Positions 26,783 through 37,352 of a DNA stretch of 64,000 bases are shown piece after piece. Position numbers and translations under genes: made by a program. The DNA is taken from positions 1,674,001 to 1,738,000 of the forward strand of contig RCTD01000003.1 of the NCBI GenBank assembly GCA_014898415.1, in the 5' to 3' direction. The stretch is from Stromatinia cepivora (Eukaryota > Ascomycota > Leotiomycetes > Helotiales > Sclerotiniaceae). The notes beneath the pieces are model-generated. The model saw nothing but the letters and a program-made list of their open reading frames with translations, did not search any database and was not told the DNA's origin. Every line of letters starts with the position of its first letter. Positions within the stretch are counted from its first letter, which is position 1.

Positions 26783-26802
26783 CTCACTCGTAGGCTGCGC
26801 AA

Positions 26803-26935
26803 CGGGTACCCGCGGGGCGGATAATGGCCTTGACAGATAATCCGTGGGTACCCATTGGGCGGGGCGGGTAATTCAAAATCTGGATGGGTAACCCACGGGT
26901 TATCTGCAGATAATCTGTAAATAATCCGCAGACGC
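26803..26935. repeat. Left subterminal repeat array of the element
   Basis: A cluster of GGGTACCC, GGGTAACCC, GGCGGGTAAT and GATAATC motifs in direct and inverted order, with the palindrome TTATCTGCAGATAA at 26900-26913. The composition is clearly more GC-rich than the neighbouring DNA. Confidence 0.75.
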
Positions 26936-27079
26936 TTGATAAGATTATAAGTGCGGGGTGCTCCACTATACTAATCTTTATACTAATCGCTTTACTTATT
27001 TAAGTTGGATCATGCAAAACAGATTGAACAAAAGGTTAATTATGTCTTTATTGCTTATTATTACATATCTGAATATAGA

Positions 27080-27598
27080 TTACAACTCCCCTCCAACGTA
27101 GGAGTAACCTATCATCATTTTCCGTAAGCGGCGCACAAGCACCATATCCTTCGCTTGAATAGTTACTCGTTTTGCGTGGATAGCGCACAAGTTTGTCACT
27201 AATAATTATTAGCTTTCCATCAATAAGTAAGTATAAAAGCCTACTTTCAAACTCAGTTACTATAGTAGACTCTGCAGCCTCTTGTAAAGCCTCTAAGGCT
27301 GAGCTCTGAATTCGAAAGGAGCCGTGATCGTGCATGATTTCTTTTACCAATCGACGGAATGGTAATTTCGGTATAAAAAGTTCTGTCGATTTTTGATACC
27401 GACGAATTTCTCGAAGTGCAACAGCTATACGCGTTTTAGAGTCTTATACTAATCATTATACTAATCATTTAACTTACTACCAGGTTTAAATCTCCATTTC
27501 TTTTTGTTTGCACTGCGAACACGTGATTTTTTAGTTCGTGACCGCGTTTTCGCACCACTCAAAGCAGCCCGGATAGCACCTCGCTTTAAAGGAGGCAT
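27080..27598 (-). CDS. Histone H3-like protein carried by the mobile element
   Basis: Three exons on the minus strand, 27598-27478, 27424-27245 and 27198-27080, with introns of 53 and 46 nt, encode 139 residues. After splicing the core reads as histone H3: [59 protein letters not shown] and [10 protein letters not shown]. Compared with canonical H3, the tail (residues 1-39, [17 protein letters not shown] and on) shares no ARTKQTARKS or other modified-lysine context, loop 1 is about one residue shorter, and the end is extended. The exact restoration of the H3 frame by both introns shows the gene is under coding constraint or recently active. It is not a clear centromeric H3, because those usually have a longer loop 1. 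It likely enters nucleosomes, but function is inferred. Confidence 0.9.
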
Positions 27599-27901
27599 AT
27601 CGCACTTCGCTAAGGGGTTAGTAGCTATTTAAAAATAAATCAGAGTAATTCAGCTTACTAATATCGATTGTAGTGTAAATAGCTTAGGAATATTGAAAGA
27701 AGAATAGGCTGAAATGTGGATATAACGAATCAGAGATTAAAAAAAAGCAACATTTAAGCGGGGATTGAACCCTCACCCTAGAAGTAAGCGAACATGCATT
27801 TAACGCCTCCCCACTTTCAAAAACTTTAATTTATTTCAAGCCTTTTAAACCCCTACCATTAAATTCAATCTTCATACTAATCTTTATACTAATAATTCAA
27901 T

Positions 27902-29025
27902 ATGCCTCCCAAGCGTAAAGCTTCTACTGAATTATCTAATAACCCTCACACCACTAAAGCTCGAAATCGATTAAATAATCGAAATGAATTTGAGATTCAA
28001 ATCGAAAAAGCTAAAGCGAGCGATCAAGCAGCAATCACTTATCGATTGAATACTATTCGTCGATCAAGTGAGTGGATCCAAGCGAGTGAGCTCGAGCGAG
28101 CTAATATAAAAGAACGGGTCAAAAATGAAGTGATCCACAAGCGGTGAGCTAGAATGAGCTCACTCTTTCCCTATTGATACTAATTTTGATCTTATTAGGA
28201 AGGTGACAGGTGTTCATGCATCAATTATTGCACAAAGACTAGGCTATGGAGATGAGGGAGGTCAATTTGCGCAAGCTTACGATGGTAATGATAATTTTGA
28301 AGATTGTGAAGAAGACGACGAGGCTCTTCAAGAGCGAATGTGGAGAGACGACGATGAGTGTAATGGAGAAAGGTTTATTGATCTTGAAGGAGATAAAGAA
28401 GAGCAAAAGCAAGAGCTTTTTGTTCATGGTATTAAGGTATATTGATTCTTATGATTTTTACTTTTTTACTACTAATTTACTATTTAGAAGCACCGAAATC
28501 TTGAGTTTCGTCTCTGGCAAAAAGCTTGGAAGCGGGTAATGAAAAGCTTTCAGAGAAAGTGTAATAAATTAAATCTGAAAGGGGTTGATTACTTAATCTC
28601 CTTAGGGCCTTATATCGATCGTAAGACTAGGTAAATTAATCTTCTTTTATACTAATCTTTATACTAATCATTAATCATTGTATAGTAAATATTATGAGAT
28701 CATCCCACCTCATAAATTCTTTACCTCTTATGAATTGATGCTATGGCGAAATCTCCGTGTGACTCTCAACGCTGGGTGTGAAGAGGGGGATCCAGATTGG
28801 GTACAGTTACCAGGCCCTAATGAGTGGTATGTAGAGAGCTACAACCTTGAAAAATATGGATTTTATGATCCACCAGAGAAAGACAAGGAGTTATATGAAG
28901 GTATATTGCTTCTGTTGATGCATTCTGAAGATTCTATTCCTCAAGATTATCAACGTGTCAATTTTGCATGTAAAGAGTTTCGTTTGATGACTAGCACAGA
29001 GCTACTCTTCAAATTTAATGTATAA
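27902..29025 (+). CDS. Element-borne protein of unknown family, acidic middle
   Basis: Four exons, 27902-28143, 28199-28436, 28488-28630 and 28686-29025, join in phase with canonical GT-AG introns and CTAAT branch sites to an intact 320-residue protein. I do not recognise its family. The N-terminus is basic (MPPKRKAS) with a helical charged region (SSEWIQASELERANIKERV). The middle, about residues 107-155, is strongly acidic (ENDED-like runs such as EDCEEDDEALQERMW and DDDECNGERF). The C-terminal half is mixed, with aromatic-rich parts (PGPNEWYVESYNLEKYGFYD). It is transcribed away from the H3-like gene with ~300 bp between the two starts. An acidic protein beside a histone gene suggests a chaperone or loader, but that is speculation. 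It does not resemble a transposase. Confidence 0.75.
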
Positions 29026-29059
29026 ATAGCTTGCTAATATCAATATCAATATAAAATAT

Positions 29060-29249
29060 CATAAAAGAGTTACAGATAATCTGCAAATAATCCGCGGATA
29101 TATGGATTATCTGCAGATAATCCGCGGATTATCCGTACGGGGCGGGTAATTTTGAAGCCTTGATGGATAATCCGCAGGGCGGGTAGGACCTCTGATGGGT
29201 AACCCACGGAGCGGATTATCCGCGGATTACCCATGGGTACAGATAATTT
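29060..29249. repeat. Right subterminal repeat array of the element
   Basis: Dense GATAATCCGCGG-like and GGGTAACCC-like repeats in both orientations with two overlapping perfect palindromes, GGATTATCTGCAGATAATCC at 29104-29123 and GATAATCCGCGGATTATC at 29116-29133. It mirrors the left array. Confidence 0.8.
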
Positions 29250-29269
29250 TTGCGCAGCCTACTCACTCG

Positions 29270-31875
29270 ATTCGCCCGAAGATATTTGTGTCAAGTGATA
29301 GTTCCATTATTTCTTAAATATAATATACCATAATGTATCTAAATTATTCAACGCTGAAAAGAATGATGGCGTAGTACCGAGAACTGTTGTAATACGCGAC
29401 TTAGAATAAGGTTATGATAATGTTAGCGCAGTTCCTATAGTCTACACCTTCAATATTTCTACGACCCAGTGACTGCGGGACTCCTGTGATTTGTTTTCAA
29501 GTATTGAAAGACATTTTATTTTATATGTCCAAAAAGTATACAGTTTCAACAATAAGAAAATTCTGACATGCCGGCAGAATTTCAACCATTCCAAGTATAG
29601 AATTCGGTTGTAATTTTACAAAATCAAGAAATGCAGATACTGCACTATACCTAGTTCTAAAAATCCATAACCGGGGATCGAAGAAAGTTCGAATAACAAC
29701 ACTTAGTAATACGGGTTAGGATCAAGATTGAAGATATAGTGGCAGGGTCTCGCTTGAACAGTCTAGGACATACAATATGGCCGCACGGGAGGGACCTCCC
29801 TTATTAGATCTCGCTTGTGATGTTCAACATGCCTGAAGCGTGCAAAATGTTATATTTGGATTTCTTGTTTGGGATAGAGAAATATTTAATGATAGTCACC
29901 CGTCAGTGCTTTTCCTCGCAGTGAAAATAGCACGGTATTGTGGGTCTAGTGAGATAAATTTGAAGATATCCTGATCAGAAGCAGTTTAAACGGCGCTGAC
30001 GCCATGGCTTTTCCAATAATTTCTAACTGATAAACTCGAGATGCGTGCCACGCTTTGTACCCAATCCGAACTATTCAGAATGCGCTGAAATCGAAACTCA
30101 TCCTCTAACCAATAGCGCAACATCAAATCCATCTATTATATCCATGCTATTCGCTCTTTTCCTGCATTCTCCACCACAAAAATAACGTCACCTACTCTTT
30201 TAAATGCTTTTGTATCTGAGATTAAAGAGTAGATGGTGGTTGTACGTGTCAGTGGATCAAGGCTAACAGATAGACAGCGGACCGATTCAGATCTTGGCCC
30301 TTGCTTCACTTGAAATAGAAACCCTTCGAGAGCCAGATCTCGAGTCTAGTAGCTTTTGTCGCTGTGTATGTATAGAGAATCGATTATTGGGGGAAAGTGA
30401 ATAACACATGAGGTAGCTAATGGAAAGAGGAGATGGGCAGTAATTCTAGCTAGTTTGGGAGCTTCGTGTCGGGCTTCGCGACATGTGGTAAGATGAAAGG
30501 GTGTGGTATCGTGGACACCAACTACATATTGAATTGTGATGATCGTGTACCGCGGTGCGTAATTCAACGATACCACCGGGTCTCGTAGAGTAGACCGACA
30601 CCCATATCATGAGACAGATCTCCCATTGAGACCGGCTCAGCCCGAGGATTCGCAGTACTTATCTACTATATTCCTTAAGGGTCTTCCGTCTCGCTTGTCG
30701 GCATTTCAAGACAATCGACTGCTTATTGGGGGCGAGTATTGAAACACGTGTTTTGTATGTTCGGATGCTCAAATTCTCTCGAGAATCCCCCAGAGTAGCG
30801 GCGTCGTTATATCGCTAGTAGTTAGCCGTTCAAGCGTGTTGATTAAAACAATGGCCATACGATTGATGGATCGTTCTCTATCCAAATGCATGCGCAGTAT
30901 ATGATTGCAGCCGTTAATGTAAAGAGGGAAGATGAGAAAGATAACTGACTATGCGAAGAGCGGTGTCGTTATCACTCTACACACCTGGTTCAGATTGATG
31001 CATTTGTCGTAAAAATGATGCTTAACATGCAATTTAGGGAGGAGAAAAGGGAGAGAAGAGCATGAATACAAGATATTTGGTCTGGTATCTGGCTTATGTC
31101 GTAAACTAAAGCAATATTCCAACCTCAATCAATGTTGGGGTATCACGCGAGTTCTAGTGCTTGTGTCGAAAAACACGAAATGAGTTCACCGGGGACAAAT
31201 ATAATTGTGCTCCCGGTGGGCTCCCGGTGAACCACTGAATACTTGATGAGCTTCATGTAACACTAGGTATTGAGTGAAAGCAAACTTCTTTGAATATTTC
31301 AAATCGCTTCGAATTCCGAGGCTCTGGGTATATGTTAAAGCCACCCGAATCAAATAAGCAAGGCTATTATTACTTCTGTTTTTCTTTGTTAATATTGAAG
31401 AGTCGATGAAAGTGTGCTCCTTCGTTCGAAACAGGAATGCATTTGCCTCATTTTTATCAGCCTTGTCTCTGACCCTGCACTTCCGAAAGGACAATTCAAG
31501 CTTTTAGTGTTAAAATTCAAGAAAGTATCTCATCCAGATCGTGTGAGAAATTACCAATATAAGTTCCCAAAGAATTGAAATGTATTTAGTAGTTTAGTTG
31601 TTCAAACAAATTGGTAAACCCTGGGAATGTCTGTTCTGATGAGCGACATGGAGGCTTCAGCCTTGCTTGCGGTAACTCTAGCGAAAAGTCCATAATCTCA
31701 TAACAGTTTCCATTGACGATTGATTTCTCGACTTACCACTCCGCGCATCGATTCTCAAACGATGCTGCAAGATCCTTTAAAGAATTTAAGAAGTGATAGC
31801 TAAGTCATTGGATTTTCGAAATCTGCCATAAATCTTCCCAAAAAGCGAGGTGACCAGAAGTTCGCAACATCCACG
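29270..31875. other. Gene-poor region right of the element
   Basis: About 2.6 kb with only short, motif-free ORFs (for example minus 30346-30576 and minus 31186-31494). I see no RNA gene, terminal repeat or recognisable transposon protein. The last few hundred bases should contain the RBD2 promoter. Confidence 0.5.
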
Positions 31876-32916
31876 ATGGCAATTACATTACCACAATTCG
31901 GCGCAACCCGGCTAAGATCATACATCCTTCGTTTACCTTTATTCACAAGATGTATAGTAGCGGTCATATTCATATTATGGCTCGTCAGTTTGCAATCAGC
32001 TTGGGATTTACAGAAATGGGGGGGTTTGTACCCAAATGAGATTGGGTTGCAGTCAAGTAAATCTATCATTTCAATACAATATTCGAGTTATTCTTACGGA
32101 TCATTAAGCTAATATGGCATTATTATAGTGTATCGCACGAATACTTTCCCATTGATACATATGGGTTTCATACACATGATAATGAATACCATTGCTTTAA
32201 CTCCATTGTTGGAGAGATTTGAGGCGGAGTATGGGACTTTGACTACATTGGCATTATTTATGGGCCGTAGGTTTCTCTTGGAGAGGATGGCATAAGGAAG
32301 GTAGAGCTAACGGTTGTTATAGCTTTGTCGACGATTCCTGCATTAATATATACATTCGTGGAAAGGGGGATCTTCCATATGAATACAGGAGTGATGGGTG
32401 CTAGGTGGGAGAATTATACTTCATCTGCTCACAAAGTTTTGCTAACAAAGACTTTAGTATTTGGGTTTTCACTCTACTTGCAATGGAAGCGATCAAGACA
32501 TATAAAACAAACCCAAATTTCGTATTGGGTACAGTTCAAATTCCAACATGGACAACACCAATTATTCTTACACTATTCATCTCCTTCTTGGTACCACATA
32601 CCAGCTTCCTTGGTCACCTTTGCGGACTTGTTTTTGGTTATGGATGTTAGTGCCCCTTTTATGCTATGGTTCGGACCGCTAACTAACTTTTATAGGGGGC
32701 CTGGGTTATCTCAAATTCTTAGCTCCACCAGAGAAGATTCTAAGATGGATTGAAGGCAAAATGAATCTTCTGGGTAGATTACCACACTACGTTTCCGTTG
32801 ACCAAAAAACCGTTGGAAGATATGGATTATTACCCACCACTAATAATCCAATCATCTCATCTGACACAAACATTGCGCTAGGATTTCCTGGCCAGCCACA
32901 GCGATTGGGACCCTAA
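31876..32916 (+). CDS. RBD2: Rhomboid intramembrane protease Rbd2
   Basis: Golgi rhomboid of the RBD2 type. Five exons, 31876-32056, 32129-32266, 32323-32404, 32458-32645 and 32696-32916, give 269 residues. Several hydrophobic segments are visible, starting with LFTRCIVAVIFILWLVSLQ. The HMGFIHMIMNTIAL block after exon 2 is the family's His/Asn region; the nucleophile Ser is in GVMGASIWVF and the catalytic His in FLGHLCGLVFGYGWG. The C-terminal tail (ALGFPGQPQRLGP) is polar and short. The Ser codon is split by intron 3, so the correct acceptor is the TTTAG before 32458. Phases agree throughout. Confidence 0.9.
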
Positions 32917-33472
32917 AATATTCTACTTATGAAGCAATGATTTCCCTTCTCTATGTACAAAGACTACGCATAATTACGGAGTTCGGATGTTCTGGGAGCG
33001 GTCATGCTTTGATGTTAAAATGGTGGAAATGGAATATGATATACGGCTTTGGTTTCTACTTTGGCTTTAGGTAGATAGACTGCTGGTAGCTTAAGGCATA
33101 TGGTAAATTTATAATTGTATGCCTTCTAATGACAACTATATAACTAGACGAAACCATTTGGAGCTCGACAGGCTGTGGCCAAAGTTATTCATTTTTCACA
33201 ATATCCGTCTGAACTTTAAAGCAGTGAAGTAATTGTAAAACCAATTGTCCCACACTATGATGAACGTTGGTGGATACCGGGAAACTTTTGCATTCTTCGG
33301 ACGGAAAGTTAACCTTGAGCCAAAAGTCTCTCGCGTCAGCTCCTGATTTCGCGTCTCCCGAACCTCGTCTCAATTCTGGGACATTTTGGCAAGGCTGACA
33401 ACCCACCTAAGCTTCGAGCTTCCAATGTGAGAAGAACCAACACTCTGGACTTCGCGAGGACTTTTTTGAGCC
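32917..33472. other. Intergenic region between RBD2 and GAA1
   Basis: A 556-bp spacer on the same strand as both neighbours. No supported ORF or RNA. It should include the RBD2 3' UTR and the GAA1 promoter. Confidence 0.5.
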
Positions 33473-35585
33473 ATGGGGCTACTGTGTACGTATTTGTATT
33501 TGTTGTGGACCAAGATTCTAACAATGGCAAGCATCCACCGTCTTGCGATATGCGCCGGTCCGCAAGTTACCACCGTATCTATCCTTTCTTTGCATCGCCA
33601 TAGGTGTTGCATGGCTGCTACTTCTACCTTTGAACGATTATTCGAGGAATACTTATGTTTCGGAAAATGCACTTCTGCCAGGACAAGTCCATACCTATTT
33701 TGCGGGGAGTGATCAGAATGTTTTTCGAGGGTATAAGAGGGAGATTGATGCTCTGGGGGAAAGTAGCAACGTTGAGTATGTGCGAGAGCTGCGAGCGGCA
33801 TTGCGATTTAATCGTATAGCTGACTTTGGCGTACAGAATTAATGATAAACTCGAGGAATTCTTCAAAGCTACGGGACTTAAGGTTGCGAGACAAAAGTAC
33901 GAATATAAATCGGCGGGTGAGGTTCATAGAGGAGAGAATGTGTATGCCATTTTACATGCACCTCGAGGTGATGCCACAGAAGCAGTTGTGTTGGTAGCGG
34001 CCTGGAGAAATATTGATGGAGAGTTGAATCGAAGTGGTGTTCCTTTGGTACTTACTCTGGCGAGATATTTCAACCGGTGGTCTTTGTGGTCAAAGGATAT
34101 TATATTCCTGATTACAGCGGATAGTAAAGCTGGTCCTCAGGCTTGGGTTGATGCCTATCACGATACTCACCAGTCGCCTGCCGTTGAGTCGCTGCCTGTC
34201 AAGAGTGGAGCTCTTCAAGGAGCTGTTGTCATTGACTATCCTTTTGATCATCGCTTTGAATCGATCCATATCGTTTACGATGGAATTAATGGTCAACTTC
34301 CTAATCTCGATCTCTTCAACACCGTAGTTTCAATTGCTAGCGGTCAGATGGGTATCAGAGTCTCACTACAGAAGATGTGGCAGCATAGCGATAGCTACCA
34401 AGATCGACTCAAGACTATGTTACGCGGTATGATTAATCAAGGATTAGGTCATGCTTCAGGACCTCATAGTAGTTTCATTCCATATCATGTGGATGCCATC
34501 ACACTTCAACCATTTGGAGACGGTTGGCAAGATGAGATGGCAATGGGAAGAGTAATCGAAAGTACATTTCGAAGTTTGAATAACTTGTTGGAACATCTCC
34601 ATCAGAGTTTCTTCTTCTATTTACTGATGCAAGCTAATCGCTTTGTGAGTATTGGTACTTATCTTCCAAGTGCCATGCTAGTGGCTACGAATTTTACTAT
34701 TATGGCTATTTACCTATGGGTAAAAAGTGGTTGGCCTAGTCCGAAGACGGGATTATTGATGTCTATGGAAAAAGTTGAAAAGAAGAAGACTCCATTAGTG
34801 GTCGTGGGGGCTGGTGATGCAAAAGCACTCATCCCACAAAAAGATCTCCAAGTGCGCGAACGCAACCTCTTTCTACCTCTAGCTGTTGTGGGTGGATGTC
34901 ACTTCTTAGGACTTGTTCCTCTTTACATCTTTAACCATACATCAAAAGCCGTACGTTTCTATTTTCCTCCCTCCGTCCCCTACAAATTTCAAGTAATCAT
35001 AAACTAACATGGATATCCTGCATTCAGAACCTCCCCATAGTCTTCGCCATCTTTTCCATCCTCAACACATTCCTTCCCCTAGCCCTCTCCACCCTCCTCC
35101 ACTCCACCTACTGCACACCCCCCACCCCACACCAACTATCCCTCATCCAATCCTTCTCCCTCCTCCTCCTCGGCATGTACCTCTCTTCCCTCGCGACCCT
35201 CAATTTCTCCCTCTCAATCCTCATTGGCATCCTATCCACCCCCTTATCATACATTCGTCCACTGGGTCATAAACCCATTCTCGCTGCTATACTCGTTATG
35301 TTGTTAGGTGTATTGGCGCCTTCGACTGTATTGCTTGTGGGTGCGAAGTATTGGGGGTTGGATGTGGGAGATGTTTTGGTAGAAGCGGCTTTTGGATGGG
35401 ATGTCTGGGGGATGACGACACAGGTGGTGGTTTGGTGTGTTTGGTGGCCCGCGTGGGTAGTGGGTGGGATGTTGCTTTTTGGGAAGCCGAGGGAGGAGGA
35501 AGAAGAGGAAGAGAAGGTTGATGGGAGTGCAAATGGGATTGAAGGGAAGGTGGTGGAGGTAAAGGGTGAACTAGAGAAAAAATAA
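33473..35585 (+). CDS. GAA1: GPI transamidase subunit Gaa1
   Basis: Membrane subunit of the ER complex that attaches GPI anchors to proteins. Four exons: 33473-33485, 33532-33775, 33837-34950 and 35028-35585, giving 642 residues. The first exon is 13 nt and, after splicing, gives MGLLSSTVLRYAPVRKLPPY, typical for fungal Gaa1; the second exon alone has no in-frame ATG. The first membrane segment is FLCIAIGVAWLLLLPL. The lumenal peptidase-like region shows HRGENVYAILHAPRGDATEA and ADSKAGPQAWVDAY. The last exon is a run of membrane helices (for example ILAAILVMLLGVLAPSTVLL) and ends in a charged tail with EEEEEEEK. Very strong family match. Confidence 0.92.
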
Positions 35586-35824
35586 GGTGGCTATTTGGTT
35601 GCACGATGTAGTTATAACAAATGTAGTCATGCATCGCAATCAGCGAATTTGGAAATATAAAATAGCAAGGGTATTTTTCTCATATATCATTTTATTCTTT
35701 CTCAATGCAAATGCAACTACCCACAGGCATGCACGTAGGAGAAGGAATATCTATTTTACAATCCCATGTAAGCCGAAGACGCCATTCTTGCTTTCCTTTT
35801 CATTCATGATCATGGTTTTACTGC

Positions 35825-37017
35825 TCATGCTGCCCACACATCCTGACCCTTCGACTCGATCCAGTTACCCAGCGAGTTAACGCTGGAATCCCATTCCTCT
35901 AGTCGTGTACGCATACCCTCAATTTGTGACATGTCCAATACCTTAGGTTGTACCCAATTGATACGTGCAATTTCATCCACCTGATCAATGCTTCCTCGCA
36001 ATAAACCTAAGCTCAAAGCTTTCATAATCAGATGCTCAATTTCGTCAGGACGAACTTTTGTTTCCTCAGAGATTGTACGGAAAGTCATGGCACGGTCGTG
36101 AGGAGGGCGACGGAAAACTGCTTCAGTGAGGGCAGCAAGATAAATCTTTTGTTTGAGTGCGTCGCGATGTTGGGCGAGGAGAGGATTGGAAGTAATATGA
36201 CCGGCGAGTACATCGTAGGCGGCAAGGTCACCACGGTTGAAAGCGAAGAGGAGATCCCGGAGCCAGGCGTCATCCTCTACGAGAGTGTCGAGGATGGGGT
36301 GGAGAAGGAGCTCACCGAAGTTGTAAATGGTGTCGGATACAAGGGCTGCGATACTCAGATCGTAGGCTCGGCTTTTGCGCTCAGAGGGAGTGAGATCATT
36401 GAGGTCGATACAGGCTAGGTATAACAGGGCGTTTTTGTAATATGATGCGAATTCCAATTTGGATTGATAGTACTCTGCGTTAACCCGGTAGAAAGCAGCA
36501 TGTACGATTGTCTCCACAGAGTCAAATCCATCTAATATCTTCTCTGATTTATCCAAATCCTTCCTCGCCCCATCTTGATTTTGTAGTTCTAATTTGACGG
36601 TAGCCACGGCCACTGTTGCGTATACGTATGCATCTTGGGAATTGGGGTTATCGACTTTCTTTGCTACAGCCTCCAGGAAAGACAAGCGCTCTTGACTATC
36701 TAATACTAGGTTAGCGGTTATTTTAGGGCCTTTTGGATTACTCTATTACCTTTACACTGCGAAGCAGCGCTTAAAGCAAGAGTAACAAGCTTCAACTGAT
36801 TGATCTTATCGGCAAATGTGAGGATGAATGTCTTGTATATCGGTAATCGTTGGGCAGCGCTTTCTTTGTGATTAAAGAACTCAACGAGAGTATCTGTCAG
36901 TTGATGCCACAGCTTCTTTTCCCAAAGATCTTCGAAGGATAAGAAAAGGTGTTGAAGGTCTGCTGGCGCAGCATCGCGTTGCTCCCCAAGAAAGTCGGGG
37001 ATTGTGTCGACATTCAT
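35825..37017 (-). CDS. RPN9: 26S proteasome lid subunit Rpn9 (PCI domain)
   Basis: Structural subunit of the 19S lid. Two exons on the minus strand, 37017-36750 and 36699-35825, give 380 residues, as in other fungi. The N-terminal helical repeats begin NVDTIPDFLGEQRDAAPADL; the PCI part includes FRTISEETKVRPDEIEHLIM followed by KALSLGLLRGSIDQVD and the family end VLDMSQIEGMRTRLEEW. The intron uses the acceptor TATTAG immediately before 36699; a TAG six bases upstream would break the frame. It shares a 335-bp divergent promoter with the complex I subunit gene. Confidence 0.93.
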
Positions 37018-37352
37018 GATGGTTGAGTGCGGGGTGAGATGAAGTAGAATTGTTTTGTTCCTGATTTCTGGTATCGACTTATACACCCTTCAATTAAGAA
37101 AGGTGGTATCGTTTGGGTATCTTTTCGTGTTTGTAAATGTTTGAAATTGAAGCTGCTTGGTTGGGGTTTTGATATGTTCAAGGCGAGGCAACGAGAGAGC
37201 TGCGCAAGGTCGGACCTAACCTTATTTAGACTAGGTTAATCCGCGGCTGGAATCCCGCAAGGTCAATCTACAACTTCAACATCAAGTGAAGTTGAACCCT
37301 GCCAACTGCCTTTGCGTCTGCGATTCAATTGATTTGTACCTCAGTCGCAAAA
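37018..37352. promoter_or_regulatory. Divergent promoter RPN9 / complex I 40-kDa subunit
   Basis: A 335-bp spacer. I looked for the PACE element GGTGGCAAA known for proteasome genes of yeast and did not see an exact copy. No ORF. Confidence 0.45.

Larger units (their letters stand above)
26791..29261. mobile_element. hAT-like non-autonomous DNA element carrying two cargo genes
   Basis: The element is 2,471 bp. Its ends are TAGGCTGCGCAA (26791-26802) and the exact inverse TTGCGCAGCCTA (29250-29261), flanked by an 8-bp duplication. Inside each end lie many short copies of GATAATCCGCGG- and GGGTAACCC-like motifs in both orientations, including palindromes at 29104-29123 and 29116-29133 on the right and at 26900-26913 on the left; such subterminal repeats are usual in hAT elements as transposase-binding arrays. 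No transposase, DDE or RNase-H-like domain or BED finger is encoded. The inside holds a minus-strand histone H3-like gene and a plus-strand gene of unknown family. hAT membership rests on the TAGG terminus and the duplication length; movement would need a transposase supplied from elsewhere. Confidence 0.85.
26783..29269. repeat. 8-bp target site duplication around the element
   Basis: CTCACTCG occurs at 26783-26790 directly before the left terminal repeat and at 29262-29269 directly after the right one. An 8-bp duplication is the size produced by hAT transposases. The two copies are identical, which suggests an insertion that is not very old. Confidence 0.85.

Noticed and set aside
27048..27350. 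Continuous minus-strand ORF reading through the histone-like region with a different C-terminus
   Set aside because: Removing a 46-nt intron restores the exact H3 sequence [13 protein letters not shown] in another frame; the read-through end has no family resemblance.
27443..27477. A 35-nt first intron in the histone-like gene (acceptor TATAAG)
   Set aside because: Too short for a fungal intron and it inserts extra residues; the 53-nt version ending in TATAG gives the exact H3 junction KPGTVALREI.
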